Shown here: one piece after another, positions 24,027 to 34,440 of the stretch | How positions within the stretch are numbered: the stretch's first letter is position 1 | Layout: each line of letters opens with the position of its first letter | Assembly (NCBI GenBank): GCA_029204225.1 | Contig: CM055109.1 | Coordinates: forward strand, 34,015,232-34,079,231 | Source: Diphasiastrum complanatum | Lineage: Eukaryota; Streptophyta; Lycopodiopsida; Lycopodiales; Lycopodiaceae | Direction: 5' to 3' | Length of the DNA: 64,000 nucleotides | Notes under the pieces: model-generated | The model's database searches: none | Seen by the model: only the letters and a program-made list of their open reading frames with translations | Told to the model about the DNA's origin: nothing | Translations under genes and position numbers: made by a program

Positions 24027-25336
24027 CGTATAGGGAGTGTACACAGTACAGCAACGCCGTTGAAGAGAGCTTCAGGAGAACTGTCTTTTGAGAGTTCGGG
24101 GTTTACGGCGGGTTGAAGATGGAAAGAGAAGCACTGGTGCACGGTTTCTAGTTTATAGAGGCTTGCTAAGCTCAGCAGAGGGATTATTAGCCTGTGCATA
24201 GCATCATACAGGGAAAAATTTGGTGAGAAATTGACAATTTTGAAGCCAGCTGAAAATTGAAACTAGGTTTGGGGTTACGGTTTTTATACATAACTGGTGA
24301 TTTCTTCGCTGTTTGTGCACCGTTTTGGATGTCGTAAGGACAGGAAGGAAGCTAATCACATTGTCAATCAGCCATGGAGAGATTCTGAGGTTTAGGTCAG
24401 AGATTTGTCTCCAGACAGTTAACCAAGCAGATTTGCGGTAAAAGGTGAAAAAAGCCACTTTGTCAAGTTGAGCTAAAATCACCATTTCTCCACGGAATTT
24501 CTTGAGTGAACACTCTACAGACTTGGAATTAGTAGGGCGACCCTGCTCCAGGCCTCAGATCATGCTCAAATCGATCCATAGGCGATTTAGATCAAACAAA
24601 AACGAGTGTGGGGAGGCGCGGTTGCAGACAGGGAGTTCGCGGACTGTTCGCGCGTGGAACCGGGGTGAGAGCATAGCGTTTTGGAGTGGGTAGCGCTTAC
24701 AAGACTCTCCATTAGTGCACAAGAGTGCTTAGATCCGTTGGATAGAGAAGCTACAAGATCGATGGCTCAGATTGTGCTACCCAGAAGGGATATCCACAGT
24801 TGGATCAGATTCAACCATTGGATGGAGTTTGAAGGGTCGTTGAAGAGGGCCCTGAAGAAGTGAAGTGCTTTTTGGCCTTCAACCTCATTAAAAATTTTCA
24901 TACTGAAATTGGAGTTGGGTCCCTTCACAAGTGAAGAGTGAAGTTTCTTCAAGGTGACGAAACAGTTCAAAAACTAGAAAAGTCCCTATTTTTGGGTCCT
25001 TTGCCCGTTTTGACCCAAACGAAAGGCTATAACCTCCAAACAAAGGGCACCCAGACTGTACCTGCAAGTACCGTACAGCAAAACATAGTGATTGCAGCGG
25101 AGAAAGTGTTTGGAGTACGCCAGAAGTGATTTCACCATTCCACTGGGCACATTGTTGGGAGTTGACGACTGAGTGCATTTCGGAAGGCGACGTCGATTTG
25201 GCTTTCAAATTAGTGGAAAAGCGACGAGTGGCCTAGTAAGGGAAAAAGTGCAGGTCATTATTTTCAACTTCTAACGTCACTGTTGGCCTCGGCATACTGT
25301 TCTTAGCCTAAGGCAGAAGTTTCAAGCAGTTTTGCG
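24027..25336 (+). other. Long copia leader before gag
   Basis: 1.3 kb between primer site and gag start, unusually long for copia. I see no conserved coding motif. Short overlapping frames on both strands are probably chance. Confidence 0.5.
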
Positions 25337-26322
25337 ATGGCAAACATGGGAGAGTCCATTTTGAGTGAAAGTAGCAAATTGGACGGAATTTCCAACTATG
25401 CAGTGTGGAAATTCAAAATGGAAAACATACTGATGGAGAAAGACGTGTGGTAAGTCGTCACAGGTGATGAGAAAAGGCCGCCAAATAAAGCAGATATCAA
25501 AGTGTTTGACAAAAAGATGAGGAAAGCTTTGACCTTCATTAACTTGTCAGTGAAAGATCACATCATTACCCACATTTGTGATGCTGTTACATCCAGACAG
25601 GCATGGGATGTGCTAAAGGAGCAGTTTGAGACGTCAAATCCGTCAAGAATCATGTTTCTGAAGTCAAAGTTGAATAGTGCCCGCATGGAGCAAGGAGAGC
25701 ACATTCAGACGTACATGACCAAAATCAAGACAATGAGAGATGAACTGCATTCTATTGGTGAGCGCATACGTGATGTGGAGCTGGTGCACAATGCATTGTG
25801 CGGCATTGCAGAACCCTATCAGATGTTTGTGAGCGGAATAGCATCAAGAGAAAGATTGCCAACCTTTGACGAGCTCACATGAATCTTGATGCAGGAAGAG
25901 CAACGTAGAGAAATGGTGAAAGCTAGACGTCAAAATACTGACGATCAGGCACTTGCGACACGCCAAAAACAAGGCAAGGGCAAGGGCAAGAAGAAGTCTA
26001 AGCAGCAATTTGCCAAGTCTCAGGAGGACGAGGGATCTTCCAGTAAAACTAAAAAGAAAGACAAGTGCTTCCATTGTGGTAGAAAGGGCCATCGGAAGAG
26101 TGAATGGCGCAAATTCCTGGCGGAACAAGGCAAGGGGAAACCAAAACAAGCAGGTAACCTTGTCGATGAGGGTGAGATTGAAGATTCTAGCATCTTCATA
26201 TCTGCATTGTCATCTAATCAAGATGATCAAGCATGGTATATTGACTCGGGAGCCACAAGACACATGACAGGTAACAAGAATTGGTTCAGTAGCTTGAAAG
26301 TGTTGGATAATGGAACATCTGT
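25337..26322 (+). pseudogene. Ty1/copia gag and protease start
   Basis: ATG at 25337 begins M-A-N-M-G-E-S, then K-L-D-G-I-S-N-Y-A-V-W-K-F-K-M, the copia gag N-terminal motif. An in-frame TAA at 25451-25453 and an in-frame TGA at 25880-25882 interrupt it. Between them the gag core reads A-W-D-V-L-K-E-Q-F-E-T and Y-M-T-K-I-K-T-M-R-D-E-L. A Lys-rich linker precedes a zinc knuckle C-F-H-C-G-R-K-G-H-R-K-S-E-W whose final Cys is Trp. The protease site A-W-Y-I-D-S-G-A-T-R-H-M is intact, and similarity ends after L-D-N-G-T-S-V-S near 26322, where foreign sequence begins. The open frame runs on to 26404. Confidence 0.92.
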
Positions 26323-26730
26323 TTCACAAGCTTCGTTTTTACACCACTGGGATCTGAGCTCAAACAAGGAAGTTATGGATTTTTTAAGACCTAGAAAGAA
26401 ATGAATTAATTGAAACTTAGAATAAGGGTGTTACCAAAAATAATGTTACAAATTGGAATTGATAACACTTTGAAGTCCTTGAAACATTTAAGTGCTTGAG
26501 AAGAGGGTAGTGAGAGAATGATCTCAACCGCAGGAGAGAAGAGAGAAGGGAACAGAGTCTTTCACGCAGGAGAGAGAAGGGGGTAGAGTCTTTCATATTT
26601 TCTAATCTATCTGGTCTGATGTAGTTCGGACCTTTGGCTGTGAGGGACATCGATCGATCAGTTTTTGTCTGCTCTCGTTGCATCTTTCAGTTTTTGTACA
26701 CTTTGGTGCTGGCAACAGTTACTAGTAGCC

Positions 26731-27041
26731 ATGGCTAATGCGGCATCAGGGAAAAGTATGGAACTCTTGAGGAAAATTATGACGATTTTACTGCTGCTCT
26801 TCTAGAGAATGATTGTCGGTATGCAGTATTCAGCTTTGACTTCGTCACTGATGAATACTGTCAGAAGAGCAAAATCTTTTTCATTGCCTGGTCACCTGAC
26901 ACTGTCAGAGTAAAGGCGAAGATGATTTACGCAAACTCCAATAACAGATTTCTCAGGGAGCTTGATGGTGTGCACTATGAACTGCAGGCTACTGATCCAA
27001 TGGAAATGGATATTGAGGTTATCAAAGACCGTGCTCATTAA
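26731..27041 (+). pseudogene. Actin-depolymerizing factor (ADF/cofilin) retrocopy
   Basis: The first codons (26731-26751) read M-A-N-A-A-S-G, the conserved start of plant ADFs. After a frame change, 26757-27041 reads 95 codons through to [12 protein letters not shown], then [46 protein letters not shown] and E-L-Q-A-T-D-P. Plant ADFs bind G- and F-actin and sever filaments; this part holds the actin-binding long helix. About 45 residues after the N-terminus are missing. Plant ADF genes usually carry introns after the start Met and near I-A-W; neither is present, so it is a processed, truncated copy rather than a working gene. Confidence 0.9.
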
Positions 27042-27259
27042 AGTTGAAAATCCTTGAATTGCGACGTTAATGGATCTTGTTCAGCTTTGATGGATTCGTT
27101 GGTGTCTTTCTCTGAAGATGTGGATGTACAGATGTGAAGCTGTTAATGTTTATGTTGCTGCTTCGTTATACGACTTCTTCAACATGTAGCAGTTTCATAA
27201 GTCCTTCATGATGTAGTCTGTGGAATGTATGGTTTGTAAAGGGTAAAATCGAGTCACCG

Positions 27260-27412
27260 ATGGAGGTAGATCTGAGTGATAAAAGTGTTCGGCGGGCGTT
27301 TGCCAGTGAACCTGCGACTCATGGAGTGATTGTGTTCAACTTGTTTGGAAGCAGAAGTGCTTTCATAGATGATTTGGGAGAGAATCTAAAAAAGAAATGC
27401 ATGGAGGAGTAA
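27260..27412 (+). CDS. Small unknown open frame inside the insert
   Basis: An ATG frame of 50 residues starting M-E-V-D-L-S-D-K-S-V and ending K-K-K-C-M-E-E before TAA; the frame is open upstream to about 27213. It looks protein-like (mixed charge, V-I-V-F-N-L-F-G) and sits about 220 bp after the ADF retrocopy, possibly a second captured fragment or chance. I do not recognise a family. Confidence 0.25.
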   Translation: MEVDLSDKSVRRAFASEPATHGVIVFNLFGSRSAFIDDLGENLKKKCMEE

Positions 27413-27454
27413 TCAAAATGTAAAGAGAGAGCGGAGGTATTGTGGAGAGTAGAG

Positions 27455-27530
27455 TAGGTTGAGGTTAGGGCATTAGGGTTAGAGTAGGTTTAGGCTAGGT
27501 TAGGGCTGTAGGTGTGTAGGGTTAGGTCTG
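27455..27530 (+). repeat. Degenerate TTAGGG-like stretch
   Basis: Repeated GGTTAGGG, TTAGGGTTAG, GGTTTAGGC, GGTTAGGGC and GGGTTAGG words resembling the plant telomere unit TTTAGGG but irregular. May be an old interstitial telomeric tract. Confidence 0.5.
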
Positions 27531-27967
27531 TTTTTTTAATTGAACTTCAAATATAACAGAAAACAAAACCTCTCAGTTGAAAGATTGAAGTGCTTATTTC
27601 TCAATTGCAATTTTTTTTTTCAAAATTCTTGCAATTCTGACCCATCTCCACTAATTTGATCATAACTTTTTCAATATTGATCCAAATCAGATAAACTCGG
27701 TACTTTTGAAAAGCTAACAACAAGCTCTATCAGCTTATGGATTAGATCAATGATTGAATGTGATTTGGTAGGTCAAATTAGCAACAGAACAGAGCTGAAA
27801 TTTTTGAAAGAAGAAAATTAGCAAAACTAAAGCTAGAAAACAAGAATTGTCATAATTCCTTGGATACTAATCCAAATGACCTGCCATCTGGATCTCAAAA
27901 ATGAAACAAAAAAGCTCATACCAAATGTATTGTATGTCCCAAATCTGATGACAAATCTGTTGTCGAA

Positions 27968-28900
27968 TAATAGATCTAGGACATAAGGTAGAGTTTCAGA
28001 CTGATTCATGCAAATTCTTGATAAGAGTAGGAGAGTTCTTGCACTAGGAAAGAGGCAGAGATATCTATATAGGCTTAGTCATTGTAATACTGTAACTAGT
28101 CGTGCTTTAAACAGTTCGACATCTATGAGTAAAAAAGTGATTTGGCATTATAGACTTGGTCACATTAACTATAAATCAATAGGTAATATGTCTAAACATT
28201 TTTCAGTTCTTGATTTAGACTGTAAGATCTTTACACATTGTGCATATTGACATATGTGGCCCAATGCAGACACCATCATTACTTGATGCAAAGTTCTTTA
28301 TTACTTTCATAGATGATTATTCCAAGATGACTGTTGTTTATTTCCTAAAGCACAAATCTGAAACCTTCCAATTCTTCAAGAAATTTAAGCAGAATGCTGA
28401 GTTGTAGATAGGCAAAAGAATCAAAGCTCTTAGGAGCAACAATGGCAGAGAATACATCTCAAATGAATCTAAGGTATCCAAATGGTATGCGAAGATGAAT
28501 CAACCTGGATTTAGTTCACAAGAAGAAGTGAGAAGATCAACATGGGAAATGAGAGCTCCTAATCGTTATCATGTGAACTATGCCCAAATGAGCAACATTT
28601 TGGAGTGTCGAGAGCCATCAACCTTTGATGAGGCAAAGGACCTCAAAGAGTGGCAAAGGACAATGGAAGAGGAGATGGAATCAATCCACATGCATGATAT
28701 GTGGGAGTTGGTTGATCTATAACATGGAAAGAAACCCATTGACAACAAATGGGTATATAGAACAAAATTTCATGCAAATGGCATGATCACAAAGCATAAG
28801 GTACACTTAGTGATAAAAGGCTATGAGAAAAGCAAGGGGATTGACTATGAAGAGACATTTGCTCCAATGGCTAACCAAAGTATGATAATATCATGGAGGT
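27968..28900 (+). pseudogene. Copia pre-integrase, integrase and RT fragments
   Basis: Continuation of the element starting at 25337. Near 27968 I-D-L-G-H-K-V-E-F-Q-T-D leads into 28008-28250, with L-Y-R-L and W-H-Y-R-L-G-H-I-N-Y (gag-pre-integrase). In another frame 28225-28450 is the integrase core: H-I-D-I-C-G-P-M, F-I-T-F-I-D-D-Y-S-K and R-S-N-N-G-R-E-Y, with a TAG inside. At 28495-28880 RT begins: E-W-Q-R-T-M-E-E-E-M, N-K-W-V-Y-R-T-K-F and G-I-D-Y-E-E-T-F-A-P-M. Most of integrase's second half and the RT catalytic core are missing. Downstream RT, RNase H and 3' LTR are not found. Confidence 0.88.
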
Positions 28901-29295
28901 ATGTTCCATGAATAGCATAGATTATAGACCAAGTAAGACATTGATTATTGAGGGAGACAGTTAAATTAGCAATAATCAATGTGTAAATTTCTTTACGGCT
29001 ACTTTCTAAGTTTGACGATGACACATTTTGCTTAGCTTTAGAAATATCAGGCCAATTCTATGAGCCCATGTGGAGCACTTAAATAGATTTTCTTTATACT
29101 TGAAAAGTCAGTGTCAAGACATAGTTGATGGTGAACAATTTTGTTCGTCTTGTCTTGAAACACTTAATGTTGTACTGTGGTGATTGAATCGATCGATTTG
29201 TATCGTGTTGTCAACTCCAACTATGTAAGTATCAAATCCTTTGTATTTTACATCCTCGAACTTCATTTGTAAAGGCAAGAGCTTGATTTTTTTCC

Positions 29296-29298
<3 letters not shown>
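28901..29298. other. No recognisable feature
   Basis: Unassigned DNA between the broken copia RT and a microsatellite. Confidence 0.45.
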
Positions 29299-29333
<35 letters not shown>

Positions 29334-29340
29334 TATTCAT

Positions 29341-29391
<51 letters not shown>
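29299..29391. repeat. (GT)n then (AC)n inverted microsatellite
   Basis: (GT)16 at 29299-29330 is followed after a 14-base spacer by (AC)23 at 29345-29391. The two tracts are reverse complements, so the locus is a long perfect palindrome able to form a cruciform. Open frames through it (Cys-Val and Thr-His runs) are not genes. Confidence 0.97.
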
Positions 29392-29392
<1 letters not shown>

Positions 29393-29465
29393 GCATAGTG
29401 TGCTCATGGCAGACATGCGCACACACGTGCTGCGTGCGTGCATGTGTGTGTGTGCATGTGTGTGA

Positions 29466-30318
29466 GTGCCCTAATGACTTTTCTTTTGGCATGAAAGACA
29501 TTTTCAGGCACGACATCGGGATTGAGCTGCAACTGGTCTAGTGGTTTGTGTCAAGCACACGAATTTGTAGCCACCTTCCGTCCTAAGTTCAGAGGGCTTT
29601 CGACCAGATCCGATCAATTTATAGTCTGACAGGCCTAACTTCCTTATACTACTTTCAAGGTTTCTAGCTCGGATGCACATTCCTTTGTGAGTATTGAACC
29701 GTTTGGAACCTAGTTTGGTGCTATGGGTTCGTCTCGACGTGCAGAACCATATGGAACAGATGATAGGAAAAAAGGACTCTGTTCGATGATACTGAACCAC
29801 TTCTCTGAAAAAAAAAAGTAGTCCTTTCATTGTGCCCTAATGTCATTCCTTTTGACACGAATGGCATTTTCAAGCTAACAACATCGGAATCGAGCTACAA
29901 CTAGTCCATGGATTCGTGTCGAACACACTAACTTGTAGCCACCTTCCGTTCGAAGTTCTTGGGGCTTTCGATCGGATCCGACCAGTTTATGATCCGACAG
30001 GCCTAACTTGCCTGTACTACTTTTATGGTTTCTGGCTCAGATGTAGTTTTTCTATGAGTACTAAACCGTTGGAAATCTGGTTTGGTGCTACGGGTTCATC
30101 TTGGCGTGCAGCATAGTACAGAATAGATGACAAGCCAAACGGACTTTGTTCAATGACACTGGACCACTTCTTGGGAATGCCGAAAAGTAATCAATTTATT
30201 GTGCCATAATGGCGTTCCTTCTGGCACGAAGGGTATTTTTAGACAAATAACATCGGAATCGAGCTACAACTGGTTCAGTGGGTTCGTGCCGAGCCCACGA
30301 ACCTGTGACCACCTTATG
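29466..30318. repeat. Tandem repeat, period about 366 bp
   Basis: Units start GTGCC(C/A)TAATG at 29466, 29832 and 30201 (periods 366 and 369). Shared words include TTTTGGCA/TTCTGGCACGAA, ACATCGG.ATTGAGCT..AACT, TGTAGCCACCTTCCGT, TTTGGTGCTA.GGGTTC and GGACT.TGTTC. The third unit stops after about 117 bp at a GT-rich tract. Units differ at many positions, so the array is old. A GT/AC tract lies on each side. Confidence 0.92.
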
Positions 30319-30337
30319 TATCTGGGTGCATATGTGT

Positions 30338-30395
30338 ATTCGTGTGTGTGTGTGTGTATTTTTGTGCGCATGCTTATGAGTGTGCACGTGCATGC
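30338..30395. repeat. Imperfect GT-rich microsatellite
   Basis: Interrupted GTGTGT/GTGCGCATG tract at the truncated edge of the 366-bp tandem array. Confidence 0.8.
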
Positions 30396-30807
30396 AATTT
30401 TTCTTTTTTGCATCCATTTCATGCTATATACCAATATGTCATCACAAAAACCAAAGTATGAACATAGTGCAACAACAATTTTATATTCATATTTTTGGTA
30501 CATGGACAACAAATGATCTAAGAAATTACAAAATAAAACCTGGGAGTACACCAGGCTGTCTAACATTGTCTCTAAGGCACTAGCATTTACAACACATACA
30601 TTTCTATAAACATCTGTGACATTATTAACTAACAGATCTACATCTAACATTTTTTTCAGGGATAGAAATGACCACTCCTTTGTTGGAGGTGATAAACCTC
30701 CGTGAAAATTATGATCAGCCCAATAGTGTTGTAGTACACCTCATCACCAAAACAAAACAGCTCCATCAAATCTTGCACAAATGTTTTGTGATTTACGACA
30801 ATCATCA

Positions 30808-30992
30808 ACATCTGCAAGAACATAAACTATGTCAGCCAAACTATGCGACATTGAACATTGTCAATAATGCTTATATTTAACAAATTAGCAAAACTTTAGC
30901 ATCTGCAAGAAGAAAAACAACATCAACCAAACCTTCATGGGATAAAAATTGATACAATCATAACATCAACATTGAACATTGTCAAAAACAAT
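30808..30992. repeat. Diverged tandem duplication
   Basis: Two units share (A/G)CATCTGCAAGAA, ATGTCA/CATCAACCAAAC and ACATTGAACATTGTCAA. Period is about 90-110 bp because of an indel. Confidence 0.6.
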
Positions 30993-31299
30993 TCATACAT
31001 GACCTAAACATTGTACCACCACTCTACATTCCAAAATCCTAAACTATGTAATATATTTGGTCATAACAAACAACTCACCACAAACAACATTATTAACATA
31101 AGAAACAACTCACCATGTCAACACCTCATTGTATACCACATTTTAGTATATGAGCAACATCCTTCCTCGTGCGCCAACGACCACCATTGTCCTTTATGAG
31201 CACTTTCATGAGACACACTATGCACTCTTGTCAACGCTAAAAGTCCAAACATAATCTCCGACACTAATTTTAAAAGCTACCAACCATACTAGCACAATA

Positions 31300-31440
31300 T
31301 GCAAACCCTAACTCCAAACCATAAACCCTACTCTAATATCTAATACTAACCTAACCTTCACTCTTACCCAACCATACTTAAACCTAACATAATCCTAATC
31401 TAACTTTAATCTCAACTCTAATTGTAACTCACTTATTATC
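31300..31440. repeat. Degenerate CCCTAA-like stretch
   Basis: Irregular ACCCTAA, AAACCCTA, CCTAACC and AACCTAAC words, the complement-strand counterpart of the tract near 27490. Too irregular to be called telomeric with confidence. Confidence 0.4.
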
Positions 31441-31551
31441 AAGGAGTTGATGGACATGTGATATCAACTTGTATGGATTCCCATGTACAATCTTCTCTGA
31501 TCGCCTAACCCAAACCCCAATCCTAATCTTCCCTAACATCTTACCATAAAC

Positions 31552-32660
31552 CTATTGCATGTCCATAATAAATCTAACTGAACAACAACAACACGCAAAA
31601 TCCATCTCCCCCAAATCATAGCACGTTGGTCTATCAAGTGATTTGGCTACCTCAAACAACCTACCAACAAAATGTGCATGCAAAATCCTACCCAAAAGTC
31701 TTTGTTTTGCATTCATTTTATGCTTCATCCTTCTAGCTCTAGTAGATCTCGACTCTGCCTTAGGGGTCCTATACAAAGGGTGGCTACGCACGTTCTCAGG
31801 TGTACCAAACTCCATTGAACTTGGTTCAACTCTCTCAATTTTATCTCTATCTCTCATTGTTGCACGTACCCTATCCCAATATCTCCTCTTAGCAACATAT
31901 CTACGTCTCATTCTTCTAAGTTTGGCCAATCTTTACTCCTCTTTAGGGATCCTATACGATGGATGGTTATGCACCTCTATGGGTATACACAACAAAAATC
32001 GAATCTACTCCCTCAAATGATTCTCTATCTCTCATCGACGTACAAACCATTTCTATATTGTCAACATTGGGCATTGGATCCAATGGAGTAGACGAAGTTG
32101 TAGCCGCATCTAAATACGTCAAACAAATCCCCACAACTACTTCTAGACCTCTTTGTCGAAGAATCGACATGTGTGATGGACTCTGTTCCAAATGTACTCA
32201 ACATGACATCCTCATGTAAATCCAAACCCCCTACTAACATACCAACATCTACTACTGTATGTGTGTCATTGGCAACTCTTTCAAATGTGGAGGAATCAAT
32301 TCCATCCCTACTAACAACATCATGCACGTGCTCCAACTCATGAGAAAGAAGCCTCCTCTTTGTTCTTTTCATTTGCCCTAATCTAGTCCTCCTCTCCGAT
32401 GAGACTCTAACTCCGACGTCCTACAGGTGGGATCTCTATGAACATGATCAGAGGTGATCTCTCCTGAATTACCTACAAAACCAACATCACCAATAGGCAT
32501 ATGTTCAATGTTATGCAAGTTTGAAACCAAGCTTGTAGTCGAACATGTCACCTCCTCAACAACACGGACGACAAGTGCGGACGATAATGCCCTTCGCACC
32601 GCATTGCATTTTCTATTCAACCTCTTTCTCCTCTCACCCTCTGTAGTAATGTACGAAGGA
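31552..32660 (-). pseudogene. Possible Helitron-like protein, N-terminal region
   Basis: Three minus-strand frames in series (from 32620, 32372 and 31929) contain repeated basic peptides of the form P-x-Y-x-(T)-P/E-(K)-x-E-x-R-x-x-R-x-x-R, for example near 32650 (N-P-S-Y-I-T-T-E-G-E-R-R), near 31960 (P-S-Y-R-I-P-K-E-E) and near 31770 (H-P-L-Y-R-T-P-K-A-E-S-R). The last ends with C-Y-D-L-G-E-M-D-F-A-C-C-C-C, resembling the 'LGxMxxxCxxC' zinc-binding segment preceding the Rep/helicase part of plant Helitron proteins. Rep and helicase domains are not seen. Stops and frame changes indicate a pseudogene. The family call is tentative. Confidence 0.4.
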
Positions 32661-32867
32661 TTGTTCTACACACACTCAAGGGTGGCCATGCTTCAATAGT
32701 GAGTAGTCAGTTCAGGAAAGGACCAAGTGATATTCTAACAAAGCCGGAGCAGTATAATGAAGCTACAGCATGAGATATCATTAGCTTCATACTATGAGAT
32801 CAAAAGATCTATGAACACTTGTAAAGAGAGCACATATGTAAGAGCTAAGATTAAATGTGTCCATCCT

Positions 32868-33390
32868 TCCATCGTTGGTTGGAGGAGGCTTTTAAAGTGA
32901 AGAAGTCTATGAACAGATGGCATAAGTTCATGGTCCATCGCTGGACAGAGTTAGCCATAAATGAATTTACAGTATTAACATTTGGAAAGGAGATCACTCT
33001 CCTGTCCATTGTTGGAACAACAAGGTCTCTATGTGTAAATTGGTGAGTAAATGTGAGTCCATCATGCCTATGCAATCCATCGCTAGATAGAACATAGCAA
33101 TATTGATAAACACTCATCTTTTGGACAATATGCAGCGATCTGTCCATCGCTGAATAGCGCCCTTTCTAATCACAAAAAGTGCATATAGTATGTGCAGGAG
33201 GCAACCCTCCATCGCTACTCTCTGAGCCATAAAGAGCAAGTTATAGCATGGAAAAATCGTAATTATATCATTACTATCACCTGCGTTTTTAGAAGATTAT
33301 CACATAACCAAAACTGTCCATCGCTGCCTATTGAGGCCGGGGGGATGGTTTCAAGAATCAAAAAGTGACATTGCTATCCATCACTGGACC
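32868..33390. repeat. Periodic TCCATCGCTGG repeat, about 68 bp
   Basis: The core (G)TCCATCGCTG(G) or close variants occurs at 32868, 32934, 33005, 33076, 33143, 33208, 33317 and 33377; spacings are 66, 71, 71, 67, 65, 109 and 60 bp. DNA between cores is weakly conserved, as in a very diverged minisatellite or a spaced protein-binding array. Confidence 0.8.
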
Positions 33391-33888
33391 TCAATGTGCT
33401 CTTGACCTATCACAGCTTTTACATGGTTTAGAGTGATGAATGGCATATCAAAGCTAAACATTATTAAAGCATCCTTCTCCGGAAAGTAGAGTGAATGCGA
33501 GAGGAGTGTAAGAGAGAAATAGATACATACCGTAAGCTATCAAATCGTTGATCCGTAGGTAGGTAGGGCACACTTTCAGCGAGTGACAGAGGAGCAAAGT
33601 TCTTCACCAGTGTTGTAAAGCAAAAGGGTTGAAAAGAGCATGCACTTATAGTGCCCAGTAAGGTAGTAACCTGGAAGGAGAGAGTGGGAGTGGGAAATTT
33701 CATTTCCCTCCAAATTATTTTAAACAGACCAAACCATTTCAACTATTTGTGGGAAACCCTCTAAGTTAAAAATGGAATTTCATCATATGCAAGGGTACAA
33801 TAATAAAAAACCTTGTAAGTTTGAAGTAGCGGTATGTCAATATCTGTCCACTTAATGCAGTAGGGTGAAACTGAACAAAGGGGAATCC

Positions 33889-34072
<184 letters not shown>

Positions 34073-34107
34073 CCACCAACCAACCCACAGTTAGTGAATC
34101 CCTTTGG

Positions 34108-34144
34108 GGGCAGTTAGCTCCCCGAAAGGGATAGCTAACTGCCC
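34108..34144 (-). repeat. Perfect hairpin at the PLE 3' side
   Basis: GGGCAGTTAGCT (34108-34119) and AGCTAACTGCCC (34133-34144) are exact complements around a 13-nt loop; a further CAGTTAGTGAATCCCTTT arm at 34088-34105 can pair alternatively. It lies between the Penelope-like C-terminal frame and the GA/GT tract, where element RNA would end. Confidence 0.8.
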
Positions 34145-34425
34145 ACCAGAATAACATCAATGTCATGTGGTAACGTGTACAACAAACCGGGGAACGATTC
34201 CGAAGTAAACAACTTATTGATGATACGATAGAGCTTATCTCTCATAAATCCATTTTTTTGAAAAGCATCAACAAGAATTCCAACCTCGTTAAGAAATGTC
34301 TCTTGCAAGTTACATTGCGGCAATGACTTGTGAAACAATAATCTTATATGAATTATAGATTGGTCTATTCGAAGCAAGAAGTATATATTGTAAGTAAAAA
34401 AAAGGTAGTTCTCTTCTTTTGTCAT
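34135..34425 (-). pseudogene. Penelope-like RT C-terminal (thumb) fragment
   Basis: Residues such as L-P-Q-C-N-L-Q-E-T-F-L-N-E and V-D-A-F-Q-K-N-G-F followed by L-Y-R-I-I-N-K-L-F match the region after the RT palm in Penelope-like proteins, where a 'F...A..L...L...GY/F....L...I.KF' helix pattern is usual. Separated from the RT frame by a stop/frameshift at 34426-34440. Confidence 0.65.
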
Positions 34426-34440
34426 ATTTAGAAAGACAAG

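Larger units (their letters stand above)
26323..27967 (+). other. Foreign block replacing part of copia pol
   Basis: Copia similarity stops after L-D-N-G-T-S-V-S and resumes at I-D-L-G-H-K-V-E-F. In intact relatives these lie only about 60 residues apart, so roughly 180 bp of pol was replaced by 1.65 kb. The block holds a probable 5' untranslated sequence, an ADF/cofilin retrocopy, a small unknown open frame and TTAGGG-like DNA. Origin by capture during reverse transcription or by later insertion is inference. Confidence 0.65.

Noticed and set aside
34081-34160. Hammerhead ribozyme near the Penelope-like element
   Set aside because: Penelope-like elements can carry hammerheads, and a GAAA box is present in the hairpin loop, but no CTGANGA box pairs with it on either strand.
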